Numbered from the stretch's first letter, positions 1-6,287 are shown. The stretch is DNA of 9,365 nucleotides from Lachnospiraceae bacterium (GCA_009774615.1 VSOC01000008.1:62882-72246); one strand, 5' to 3'. Made by a program: numbers and translations. Notes: generated by a model not told the origin, from the letters alone.

Positions 1-52
1 AAAATCTTATAAAATTTATCATTAAAAAATTCACACTCTTTAAAGTTCTCAT

Positions 53-187
53 GAAGAAACAACTCCGGAAGAAACAACTCCGGAAGAAACAACACCTGAG
101 GAAACGCTGCCGAAAGAAACGCCGCCGGAAGAAACGCCCCCAGAAGAAACAACCCCTAAAGAAACATTACCAGAAGAAACACCTCCG
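53..187 (+). repeat. 15-bp imperfect tandem repeat encoding EETTP/EETPP pentapeptides
   Basis: The unit gaagaaacaactccg recurs in tandem, exact in the first copies and degenerate later (EETTP, EETLP, KETPP, EETPP, KETLP). All units keep the reading frame. Such Pro/Thr/Glu stalks are common before the LPXTG signal in Firmicutes. The near-identical first copies lie right at the junction with the AT-rich left edge, where recombination or an assembly break would be easy. Confidence 0.75.
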
Positions 188-385
188 CCGTCCACACCTA
201 AAAGGCCAGGAGGAGGGCGCGGGAAGGTTATAACGCCTCCTCCATCTGTACCGGAAGAAACAACAGAGGCTTTTACTGTTGAGGAAGAACCTGTTCCGCA
301 GGCGCTTTTGCGTATGGGATGGATTGAAGCAGAATATGCCACACCTTCGATTGTCCAGAAAAAGAGGGCGAATAAGGGAGATAGG

Positions 386-1687
386 ATGGATACTCTGCCT
401 AAAACGGGGGAACGAGGAGGCTGTGTATTTGCGGTGTTGTTTCTCCTTTCGGGGAGTGGAGTTTTGCTGACGCTGGTGCAGAGAAAGCGCCGAAAAGCTT
501 TGGCTGTTTTCTTTTTCTTGTCCTTTTCTTTCTTCTGGACAGATAACATACAGGCAGCAGAAGCAGAAGGAACACGAACAGCAGCAGAAGCAGAGGGAAC
601 ACGAACAGCAGCAGAAGCAGAGGGAACACGAACAGCAGCAGAAGCAGAGGGAACACGAACAGCAGAAGAAGCAGAAGGAACACGAGCAGAAGAAGCAGAA
701 CAGGCAGATACAAAAGCCGGTGCAGAAGAGCAGAAAGATGCTCAGATTTCGATGGAAGTTTGTGCAGAGGGACGGGAAGCATGGCTGGACAGGGAAACGC
801 AGATTGGTGATCAGGAAATAGGAAGCAATGGCGATAAGCTGCTTTTTTATTATTCCACAGAGGAAGTTTCCGGCGATGGGAGTCCGGAAAAACTCACGGC
901 TGAAAATGGGCAGGTGTACTGGTTAGAAAGCTGCCAGCCGGTTTGGCTGACCCTTCCGGAAAAAGAGGAGTGGATTTCGGAAACGGCGATTTACCAGAAA
1001 GTTGAACATAGCGGGCAGATTCCGGAAAGTTTAAGCTATAAGGATGAGGATGAGGAATCCGGAAGGTATGGCGAGGGGGAACTTTTAAAGGGTTCCATGA
1101 CGGTTTTGCATTCTTATTGGGATAATCAGTTTCAGATTCCTTTACGATTTTGCGATTATGATGCGGAAACTTATCATTTACAGGAGATGGAAGTGCCTAA
1201 GGAAGATGCTCTGGGGTTTTTGCTGGAGCATCAGCAGGGGCTTTTGGAATCGGTGGGCTGTGCTCCGGACAGTTACCATATTGATTCAATTATCTGGAAC
1301 GGAGAAAGCTATAATGTTTGTGGGGTGGCTTACCGGGATGCCCTGGCTTGCGGAAGAAGGCTGGTCTGTGATTACCTGGTGGAATACGGGGGAACAGTTA
1401 TCTATCCGGAAACGGAACAGGAGCAGTGGGAAGCCATATATACGGCAGCCGTTTCTGCGATTTTGCCGCAGGCTTTTGAAGAAGATGAGAGCCGGACGGA
1501 GGAAGTTGAGGCGGAGAAAGTAACCGAGGGCGCTGTACCTTTGGCTGTATCACCAGAAGAAAAAACATTTTCATGGAAGCTGTTTCGACGCATTGTGGCT
1601 TACAGTGTATCCTTTGTAGTGCTTCTGCCGGTTTTGGGATATTTGTTTCTTCTTTTTCGCCGCAGAAAGAACACTTTTGTTCGTTAG
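386..1687 (+). CDS. Secreted, C-terminally membrane-anchored protein of unknown function, in-frame with an upstream LPXTG signal
   Basis: I do not recognise a named family. The start is uncertain. ATG 386 has AAGGGAG (374-380) 5 bases upstream but puts LPKTGE at the N-terminus. GTG 434 follows GAGGAGG (414-420) by 13 bases. GTG 476 would give a classic signal peptide: basic QRKRRK, hydrophobic ALAVFFFLSFSFFW, then IQAAEA with an Ala-x-Ala site near 554-565. After that come four AAEAEGTRT repeats, an acidic Ala/Glu linker and a domain of about 250 residues (about 735-1500) containing several Cys and many aromatic residues. A Glu-rich stretch precedes a C-terminal membrane segment (about 1590-1660, VAYSVSFVVLLPVLGYLFLL) and the basic tail FRRRKNTFVR. 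The predicted topology is an outside domain held by a C-terminal helix. Position next to an LPXTG protein suggests a role in surface-protein or pilus display, but this is inference. Confidence 0.7.
   Translation: MDTLPKTGERGGCVFAVLFLLSGSGVLLTLVQRKRRKALAVFFFLSFSFFWTDNIQAAEAEGTRTAAEAEGTRTAAEAEGTRTAAEAEGTRTAEEAEGTRAEEAEQADTKAGAEEQKDAQISMEVCAEGREAWLDRETQIGDQEIGSNGDKLLFYYSTEEVSGDGSPEKLTAENGQVYWLESCQPVWLTLPEKEEWISETAIYQKVEHSGQIPESLSYKDEDEESGRYGEGELLKGSMTVLHSYWDNQFQIPLRFCDYDAETYHLQEMEVPKEDALGFLLEHQQGLLESVGCAPDSYHIDSIIWNGESYNVCGVAYRDALACGRRLVCDYLVEYGGTVIYPETEQEQWEAIYTAAVSAILPQAFEEDESRTEEVEAEKVTEGAVPLAVSPEEKTFSWKLFRRIVAYSVSFVVLLPVLGYLFLLFRRRKNTFVR
395..496 (+). other. LPXTG sortase sorting signal (internal to the open frame)
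   Basis: This is a tripartite sorting signal: LPKTGE, then about 20 hydrophobic residues (GCVFAVLFLLSGSGVLLTLV), then QRKRRK. Such signals normally end the protein within a few residues of the basic tail. Here translation continues for almost 400 more codons, which is abnormal. Confidence 0.8.
554..700 (+). repeat. 27-bp tandem repeat encoding AAEAEGTRT
   Basis: Four full 27-base units run 554-580, 581-607, 608-634 and 635-661. Units 2-4 are identical (gcagcagaagcagagggaac then acgaaca), and unit 1 differs by one silent base. Degenerate partial units follow (AEEAEGTR, AEEAEQ). The near-identity points to recent expansion by slippage. Because 27 is a multiple of 3, copy-number change would alter spacer length without changing frame. 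Confidence 0.9.
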
Positions 1688-1873
1688 TCTGCTGACAAAT
1701 ATTTACTCTGGCTCAGGAAGTGGGACGCACTTGGAATACCTGAACGGATGCCGTCTAATCGGCGGCGGAAGTTTGTACTTTTTGTAGGAAATGCTGGCAG
1801 GAATGGCAGAATTTTTTGGATAAACTAAAAGTAAATTAATAAAATTCCTTTCGTTTTCTTAAGTTTTATCGTG

Positions 1874-1879
1874 TACAAT
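1874..1879 (+). promoter_or_regulatory. Candidate -10 box for the lipoprotein gene
   Basis: TACAAT (5 of 6 to TATAAT) lies 33 bases before the lipoprotein start, after a T-rich AT-rich run. No good -35 is visible at 16-18 bases upstream (ttcgtt-like only), so the call is tentative. Confidence 0.35.
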
Positions 1880-1912
1880 ATGCACACAGGAACAGAAAGG
1901 AGAAATAATTGT

Positions 1913-2821
1913 ATGAAAAGAACCTGTTTGATTTTAGCAGCTGCCTGCCTGCTTCTGGGCAGTACGGCATGTTCCTCAAAAACCACAGAAACAACTGCGG
2001 CGGAAACGACGGTTCAGGCCGAAGAAAGCAGTGGGCAGGAAGAGGAAGAAAGTACTGCACAAGATAAAGAAGGCGAAAAAGAAGAAAAGGAAACGAAAGA
2101 AACATCCGAGGAAACTACCCAGGAAGAAACAACGGCAAAAATAGAAAAGGAAGCAGTGACCGGCCGGGTAACGAAGGTGGAAAAGAATATTATTACCCTT
2201 AAAGGCCAGGATGAATTGGAATATCGGTTTGATATTAAAGATGCGGATACGGAGAGCGATCTGGAAATTGGAGAAGGAGATGAGATTCAGGTTGTTTTTA
2301 TGAATGAAGATGAGGAAGATACAGACGATGCCAAGGCGATAAAAGCCGAGTCTTATCTGATAATAACCTCGATGGCCATGGTCGGCGATATGGACCCGGT
2401 TGTTTTTGGTGTTGTCCAGAAGGCAGACGCAAAAACGATTACGATTGAGGCAGGAAGCGGGAAAACCTATCGTTTTTCTACGGCAATCGCTCAGATTGTG
2501 GATGGCGGCGAGGGAATTCAGGTCGGTGAAAATGCAGAAATTACATATATGGGAGGTCTGTCGGATGGAAAGGCGCTCCGGGTAGTTATGGAAAAGGCAT
2601 CCGGAGATGCAGAGGCAACTTATTATTCCATGCGCGGAACTTTGGTACAGGCAAGCGATACATCGGTAACGATAAGCACCGCAGACGGAACACCCCTTAC
2701 CTTTCCTTTAGGAGAAAATGTATTTGCTACCGATTATGAAGTTGGAGAAGCATTGGAAATCAGCTATGAAGGCAGCCTGACCAATAAAAATGCCATAGCT
2801 ATTGCCGTGGATTATGAGTAG
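1913..2821 (+). CDS. Lipoprotein with Glu/Thr-rich linker and three repeated beta-rich modules
   Basis: The start is ATG 1913, with AAAGGAG (1896-1902) 10 bases upstream; an in-frame upstream GTG would misplace the signal peptide. The 302-residue product opens with a lipoprotein signal peptide, MKRTCLILAAACLLLGSTAC, with Cys20 as the expected lipidated residue, so it should sit on the outer face of the membrane. Residues 21-79 are a disordered Glu/Lys/Thr linker containing EETTQEETT. Three similar modules of about 65 residues follow, near 82-145, 164-228 and 239-302. Each has a G-x-V start, a T-I-T-I-like strand, a Y/L-x-F strand, an acidic 'GE' turn and an I-x-Y-x-G-x-L segment. The module pattern suggests a small beta-barrel or OB-like fold, inferred from pattern only. 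Function is unknown; carbohydrate or wall binding is possible. It appears monocistronic. Confidence 0.85.
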   Translation: MKRTCLILAAACLLLGSTACSSKTTETTAAETTVQAEESSGQEEEESTAQDKEGEKEEKETKETSEETTQEETTAKIEKEAVTGRVTKVEKNIITLKGQDELEYRFDIKDADTESDLEIGEGDEIQVVFMNEDEEDTDDAKAIKAESYLIITSMAMVGDMDPVVFGVVQKADAKTITIEAGSGKTYRFSTAIAQIVDGGEGIQVGENAEITYMGGLSDGKALRVVMEKASGDAEATYYSMRGTLVQASDTSVTISTADGTPLTFPLGENVFATDYEVGEALEISYEGSLTNKNAIAIAVDYE

Positions 2822-3199
2822 AGAAGAACAAAAGATGGAAAAAGCAAACGGTAAAACCCCAAAATTAAAAATGGATAAGCCGTAAAAAAGATAAAAGCTG
2901 TAAAATGAATAAAAAGAATAAAAAGCATCAAAAAAGAACCTCTCCGTAAAGAAGAGGTTCTTACTTTAGAAAAAGGGAGGAGAGCTGATTATCTCTAATC
3001 AGCCCGAGTATTATGAAAAAAATCTTGTAAGCAGTTAGTTTTAACAAAAAGGATTGTTTTTATCTCTCTCTTTGCTATGGTTAAAGTATATCGGTAAATC
3101 ATGAAGAAATCATGATTTGTGTGTAAATGTTTTTTAAATGATTTTTGAACAAAGTATGAACGCTTGCTGCTGCGAACATGTGAACAGCAACAAATGCTT
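2822..3199. other. Gene-free, A-rich, hairpin-rich spacer between convergent genes
   Basis: This 378-base stretch has no supportable gene. Its first 110 bases are A-rich on the + strand with recurring gtaaaa/ataaaa words. It then holds three stem-loops: 2934-2962 (10-bp stem), 2984-3003 (GCTGATTA, loop tctc, TAATCAGC; perfect 8-bp stem) and 3096-3118 (AAATCATG, 7-base loop, CATGATTT). A purine-rich AAAGGGAGGAG at about 2973-2983 looks like a ribosome-binding site but leads to no open frame. Confidence 0.7.
2934..2962 (-). terminator. Probable bidirectional rho-independent terminator
   Basis: AAGAACCTCT (2934-2943) pairs perfectly with AGAGGTTCTT (2953-2962) around a 9-base loop. Read on the - strand the stem runs into six T's (complement of 2930-2935), so it best ends the operon read from 6114 down to 3200. 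On the + strand the tail is TTACTTTAG, weaker, but it could also stop the lipoprotein transcript. Confidence 0.75.
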
Positions 3200-4405
3200 T
3201 TATTGCTGGCCGGCGCGAAGGGCTAAGATATCCTGGTAGAAGTCATCCACTTCTTTCTGGGAGTTAAAGATAGCCACATACATTTGATTTCCCATGGCGT
3301 TAGAAAGTGCGTCAGGGATACGGTCAATCATTTTAATCTGTGCGCCGTATTTTTCCAAAATATCCGTGTGGCTCATGGCAAAATCTTTATCGTCCCTCCG
3401 CCCGGCAAATGCACAGTAGTGGTGTTTGCCGATGGGCATGGTGGATCGGTCAAAGGCAATCATATCCGCCCAGATCTTATAGACATCCGTATTGTGGGCA
3501 AAGTCAATCATATCGGGGGTAAATCCGCCGCTCGGGCGCATATTGACTTCCAGCGCGACAAGATCCCCGGTTTTTCCAAGACCTTCCTGATCCTTGGTCA
3601 GACGGAAGAATTCAAAATGGACGAAGCGGCTTTTTACGCCGAAGCTTTTTACGGTAGCACGTCCGGCAGCCCGTGTGTCTTCCGGCAGGGTTTTTAAGAT
3701 ATAGTAAATGGAGTTGTCATTGTGATTGACAATATCCATAATGGAAATCGGGGAAACATTGCCGGTTTCAAACATCGGCTCACCGTTGGAGTCGATTATA
3801 GCATCATAGGAGTTGACCTCACCGTTAATATATTCTTCCATAATGTACTGGGTATTCGGCCATTTCAGTTCAAAAAAGCGGCGGAGTTCGTGTTCGTTTT
3901 CCAGCTTAAAGGTGTGGGATGCGCCTACGCCGTTATCTGGTTTGGCGACGATAGGATAGCCGACCTTATTTGCAAATGCAACACAGCCTTCCGGGTCATC
4001 GACCATGTGGTAGCGGGCCACGGGAATTTTTGCCTGGATATAGTATTCTTTCATCTTGGATTTTAACTTAATCCGCGGGATGTCCCAGACCTGGAAACCG
4101 CTGGTAATATTAAAATCCGTGCGGAGTTTGGCGTCGCGCTCAAGCCAGTATTCGTTGTTGGATTCAAGCCAGTCAATGCGCCCGTGCTTAAAAGTTAAGA
4201 AGGCAACACCGCGGTAAACCTCATCATAGTTTTCCAGATTGCTTACCTTGTAATACTCATTTAAGCTGTCTTTTAAATCGCTGGTCAGTTCGTCGTAGGG
4301 CTGATCGCCGATACCTAAGACATTCAGTCCGTTCTTTTTCAGTTCCCGGCAGAACTGCCAGTAATTTGTGGGGAAATTGGGGGAAATAAAAATAAAATTT
4401 TTCAT
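3200..4405 (-). CDS. ATP-grasp domain carboxylate-amine ligase-like protein
   Basis: This 401-residue protein belongs to the ATP-grasp superfamily, whose members use ATP to activate a carboxylate as an acyl-phosphate and join it to an amine or similar nucleophile. Residues 1-110 form a likely pre-grasp domain (FIFISPNFPTNYWQF start). The ATP-grasp core runs about 115-330: KSKMKEYY near 116, GYPIVAKPDNGVGA (149-162, nucleotide-binding Lys155 and Gly-rich loop), YIMEEY (187-192, adenine-contacting Glu), FEFF (264-267) and LEVNMRPSGG (295-304), where Glu296 and Asn298 are the expected Mg ligands. The key residues look intact. The tail (330-401) probably closes over the substrate. The start is supported by AAAGGA about 8 bases upstream. 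It is the last gene of a probable operon with two esterases and ends before a good terminator. The substrate is unknown; de novo purine and CPSase enzymes are excluded by length and context. Confidence 0.9.
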   Translation of the reverse strand: MKNFIFISPNFPTNYWQFCRELKKNGLNVLGIGDQPYDELTSDLKDSLNEYYKVSNLENYDEVYRGVAFLTFKHGRIDWLESNNEYWLERDAKLRTDFNITSGFQVWDIPRIKLKSKMKEYYIQAKIPVARYHMVDDPEGCVAFANKVGYPIVAKPDNGVGASHTFKLENEHELRRFFELKWPNTQYIMEEYINGEVNSYDAIIDSNGEPMFETGNVSPISIMDIVNHNDNSIYYILKTLPEDTRAAGRATVKSFGVKSRFVHFEFFRLTKDQEGLGKTGDLVALEVNMRPSGGFTPDMIDFAHNTDVYKIWADMIAFDRSTMPIGKHHYCAFAGRRDDKDFAMSHTDILEKYGAQIKMIDRIPDALSNAMGNQMYVAIFNSQKEVDDFYQDILALRAGQQ

Positions 4406-4513
4406 TGTGCTGTCCTTTCTGGTTACAGTGACGTGTGAACCGTAACGCTTTCTGTAGTGACGGCTGTGCTTGCCTGCGGTTGATAAAGGATGAGGTATGC
4501 GGGCTGTGTGGCT

Positions 4514-5266
4514 TTAATCTAAAAGGTAGGGAAGGAAATAAAGAACCTGTTTATACCACCAGTACCAGTCGTGGGTGCAGTCATTGCCCCAGAAATCTAC
4601 CCAGGCGGGGATGCCCTTGCTCTGTAAGATGCCCTGAAGCTGACGGGTGGAGTCCGGGAGTTCCCACGAACCCTGTCCCACACAGATTGCAGCTTTTTTC
4701 AGGGAGTAGAGAGGGATGTAGGGATGGTCAAGGGGCATGTTGGCCAGGTAATGAACAGGGGAGTTGGCATAAACCAAATCATCCATATAGCGTCCGAAAC
4801 CGTATTCTGCCGTGTAAATTCCGCTGAGTGCCAGAAGTCGGTCAAAGAGATCCGGACGGCGGAAGTAAAGGTTGGCTGCATGTGTGGCACCTAAGCTGCA
4901 GCCAAAAACCATAATCCCGGGATAGCCGGTCCAGCCGTTTGCTTCATTGACGGTATGGCGCATAAAGGGTACAAATTCATCCGTAATATAGCAAAACCAC
5001 TGTTCATGGCGCTCAATACGCCAGCGGGCATCGCCGGATGCATTCGACCAGGTTTCCCTGTCGATGGTGTCAATGGAAAAGACCATAACTTTTCCGGAGT
5101 CGATCCAGGGCTGCCAGGTATCGGTCATTTTAAAATTTTCAAAGTCGAAAAAACGTCCGTCCTGGCAGGGGATGAACAGCACCGGACGTCCGGCATGGCC
5201 GTAAATCTTACATTCCATATCGCGGTTAAGCGAAGGGCTGTACTGCTTTAGATATTGTACGTTCAT
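4514..5266 (-). CDS. Alpha/beta-hydrolase-fold esterase (esterase D-like), middle gene of operon
   Basis: The 250-residue product is an alpha/beta hydrolase of the putative-esterase type, with no signal peptide, so it is probably cytoplasmic. The nucleophile elbow is GCSLG (122-126) with Ser124. The likely catalytic His is His232 in CTHDWYWW (230-237), and the acid is probably Asp205 in GSWELPDSTRQL. FIPCQDGRFFDFENF (31-45) is probably near the oxyanion hole. The segment VDFWGNDCTHDW resembles small Firmicutes esterases described as acting on short acyl groups. The start is ATG 5266, with GGAG 7 bases upstream. It lies 89 bases after the first esterase gene and 108 bases before the ATP-grasp gene, all on one strand, which suggests one transcript. 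The neighbours make removal or transfer of an acyl group on a small ligase product plausible, but the substrate cannot be told from sequence. Confidence 0.88.
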   Translation of the reverse strand: MNVQYLKQYSPSLNRDMECKIYGHAGRPVLFIPCQDGRFFDFENFKMTDTWQPWIDSGKVMVFSIDTIDRETWSNASGDARWRIERHEQWFCYITDEFVPFMRHTVNEANGWTGYPGIMVFGCSLGATHAANLYFRRPDLFDRLLALSGIYTAEYGFGRYMDDLVYANSPVHYLANMPLDHPYIPLYSLKKAAICVGQGSWELPDSTRQLQGILQSKGIPAWVDFWGNDCTHDWYWWYKQVLYFLPYLLD

Positions 5267-5271
5267 TTTGT

Positions 5272-5282
5272 CTCCATTCTGT
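5272..5282 (-). repeat. Shared ribosome-binding-site block, copy before second esterase
   Basis: Read on the - strand, ACAGAATGGAG followed by ACAAAATG precedes the second esterase. The identical 11 bases occur at 6123-6133 before the first esterase. It contains the GGAG that decides this start. Confidence 0.7.
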
Positions 5283-5355
5283 GTTCAAGGGTTATAAGGA
5301 TGCTTTGTTTTTTTAAATATAATTCGGCTTAAGGCAGAGAAGAAGCAAGCCCTTA

Positions 5356-6114
5356 TTAATATAGTAAAGTACGCATAAAGAAAGGAATCTGCTTCTCCCA
5401 GCTTGCCTCACAATGATCGCCTCCGGGAACAATCCGGCAGTCTAATAAAACCTGGTGCTCCAAAAGCCGTGACGCTGTTTTTCTGAACTGGTAGGCCATA
5501 TTTTTATGGTGCGAGAATTCATTGGAACCATAGTCCATATAGATAACCGTGTCCGGCTGCAGAGAAGAACGGCGGATCAGCCATTCCAGTTTATCCGGGG
5601 CAGTCCAGAGCGAAGGGGAGAGGGCGGCAGCACGGGAAAATACAGAATTGTATTCCAGAACGGCATAAAGGCTCATCAGTCCTCCCATGGAACTTCCGGC
5701 GATAAAGCTGTGTTCTCTTTCCGGCAGGGTGCGGAAGCGCCGGTCGATATCCGCTTTAAAGCGGTGAATCATCCAGTTCATGGTCAGCTTTCCCCAGCCT
5801 TCAATCAGACCTAAAGAAGGGTCGCGGAAACTGAAAGGAGAATATTCTTTGAGCCGCCCGTGATCCGGGCTGTGGTTGCACTCTACGGCGGCAATCAACA
5901 TCTGTGTGTTGGTGTAGTCCATGTACTCTTTCATTCCCCAGGATTTTCCGTAAGTGGCGTCGGAATCAAAAAATACATTGTGACCGTCAAACATATAAAG
6001 TACGGGGTAGCGTCTGTCGGGTTCATAGTCATAGGACTCCGGCAGGTAAAGATAGGCATTCCTGGTTTCTTTTCCCGTCAGTTCAGGAATGGTAACATCC
6101 CATTGCAAGACCAT
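5356..6114 (-). CDS. Esterase-family alpha/beta hydrolase, first gene of operon
   Basis: The 252-residue protein belongs to the putative esterase family that includes S-formylglutathione hydrolase (EstD/FrmB) and enterobactin-esterase-like enzymes. RNAYLYLPESYDYEPDRRYP (18-37) and VLYMFDGHN (38-46) are the usual opening strands and oxyanion region. The nucleophile elbow is GSSMGG (140-145) with Ser142. The acid is probably in MDYGSNE (193-199), and the catalytic His is His234 in PGGDHCEASW (230-239). No signal peptide is seen. The start ATG 6114 is set by GGAGG 8-9 bases upstream. It is more distant from the second esterase than a recent duplicate would be: the elbow and His contexts differ, so the two probably have different substrates. 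It leads the operon, behind a clear promoter and an approximately 89-base leader that can fold. Confidence 0.9.
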   Translation of the reverse strand: MVLQWDVTIPELTGKETRNAYLYLPESYDYEPDRRYPVLYMFDGHNVFFDSDATYGKSWGMKEYMDYTNTQMLIAAVECNHSPDHGRLKEYSPFSFRDPSLGLIEGWGKLTMNWMIHRFKADIDRRFRTLPEREHSFIAGSSMGGLMSLYAVLEYNSVFSRAAALSPSLWTAPDKLEWLIRRSSLQPDTVIYMDYGSNEFSHHKNMAYQFRKTASRLLEHQVLLDCRIVPGGDHCEASWEKQIPFFMRTLLY

Positions 6115-6122
6115 TTTCTGTC

Positions 6123-6133
6123 CTCCATTCTGT
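6123..6133 (-). repeat. Shared ribosome-binding-site block, copy before first esterase
   Basis: ACAGAATGGAG on the - strand, followed by GACAGAAAATG, is identical over 11 bases to the block before the second esterase (5272-5282). The ATP-grasp gene has a looser version, CAGAAAGGACAGCACAATG. Confidence 0.7.
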
Positions 6134-6143
6134 AAAACGGACT

Positions 6144-6193
6144 ACCCGGAGCCGTCAAAGGATAACCGATATGGTTGGGCAGAGATTCCGGGT
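6144..6193 (-). promoter_or_regulatory. Nested inverted repeat in the 5' leader of the esterase operon
   Basis: In the transcribed leader ACCCGGA pairs perfectly with TCCGGGT (+ strand arms 6144-6150 and 6187-6193). Inside the 36-base loop AACC pairs with GGTT around a 5-base loop (6164-6176). It lies between the promoter and the ribosome-binding site. It could be a cis-regulatory RNA, or the arms could be protein-binding half-sites. It matches no riboswitch class I recognise and has no T-tract, so it is not a simple terminator. Confidence 0.4.
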
Positions 6194-6209
6194 CGTCGTG
6201 ATTAGCATA

Positions 6210-6238
6210 AATATAGCACAAGCAGGAAGAAATTTCAA
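6210..6238 (-). promoter_or_regulatory. Sigma-A promoter of the esterase/ATP-grasp operon
   Basis: On the - strand TTGAAA (complement of 6233-6238) is followed by a 17-base spacer and TATATT (complement of 6210-6215). TGC directly precedes the -10, an extended -10 as favoured in Gram-positives. The expected transcription start is near 6203, giving a leader of about 89 bases before ATG 6114. Confidence 0.75.
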
Positions 6239-6258
6239 CTTGCATCCATGAACGCCAC

Positions 6259-6287
6259 TTGCCCAAAAACAAAGGATATGCTATAAT
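6259..6287 (+). promoter_or_regulatory. Sigma-A promoter of the cyclophilin/GNAT operon
   Basis: TTGCCC (6259-6264), a 17-base spacer and a perfect TATAAT (6282-6287) preceded by TGC form a strong extended -10 promoter. The expected start is near 6294, about 43 bases before ATG 6337. Its -35 lies only 20 bases from the -35 of the divergent esterase promoter. Confidence 0.85.

Larger units (their letters stand above)
44..496 (+). pseudogene. 5'-truncated LPXTG cell-wall-anchored surface protein, C-terminal end
   Basis: The frame is open from just after a TAA at 41-43 and has no plausible start codon before a TTG at 308. It therefore looks like the 3' part of a longer gene whose front is missing. 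It encodes imperfect EETTP pentapeptide repeats (about 50-190), a Pro-rich stretch, and then a sorting signal: LPKTG (395-409), a Gly/Leu/Val-rich hydrophobic segment (about 416-475) and the basic tail QRKRRK (479-496). In this family a class A-type or pilus sortase cleaves between T and G and links the protein to peptidoglycan, and the Pro/Thr/Glu repeats act as a wall-spanning stalk. There is no stop codon after the basic tail; the frame continues into the next protein. The remnant could instead be read through to 1687 as one polypeptide. No sortase gene is in the window. The sorting signal is clear; truncation is inferred. Confidence 0.6.

Noticed and set aside
49..549. A 166-codon open frame on the - strand, Ser/Val/Gly-rich
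   Set aside because: It is the antisense reading of the EETTP repeats and sorting signal; repeat-derived composition, no start signal, no family resemblance.
399..782. A Leu-rich 127-codon - strand frame that looks like a membrane protein
   Set aside because: The Leu runs are the complement of the 27-bp repeat array, not a real transmembrane protein.
1688..1830. Short stems (AAGTG/CACTT, GCCG/CGGC) after the membrane-anchored protein gene as a terminator
   Set aside because: Only 4-5 bp stems with no adjoining T-tract; too weak to call.
2835..2885. 17-codon open frame beginning MEKANGKTPK
   Set aside because: No convincing ribosome-binding site, lies in low-complexity A-rich DNA, and has no recognisable product.
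4435..4827. 130-codon + strand Cys-rich frame
   Set aside because: It runs antisense through the 3' part of the second esterase, whose catalytic motifs are clear; no start signal.
6157..6207. Thr-containing leader peptide in the esterase operon leader
   Set aside because: Its ATG (complement of 6205-6207) lies at or before the predicted transcription start, and it has no ribosome-binding site.
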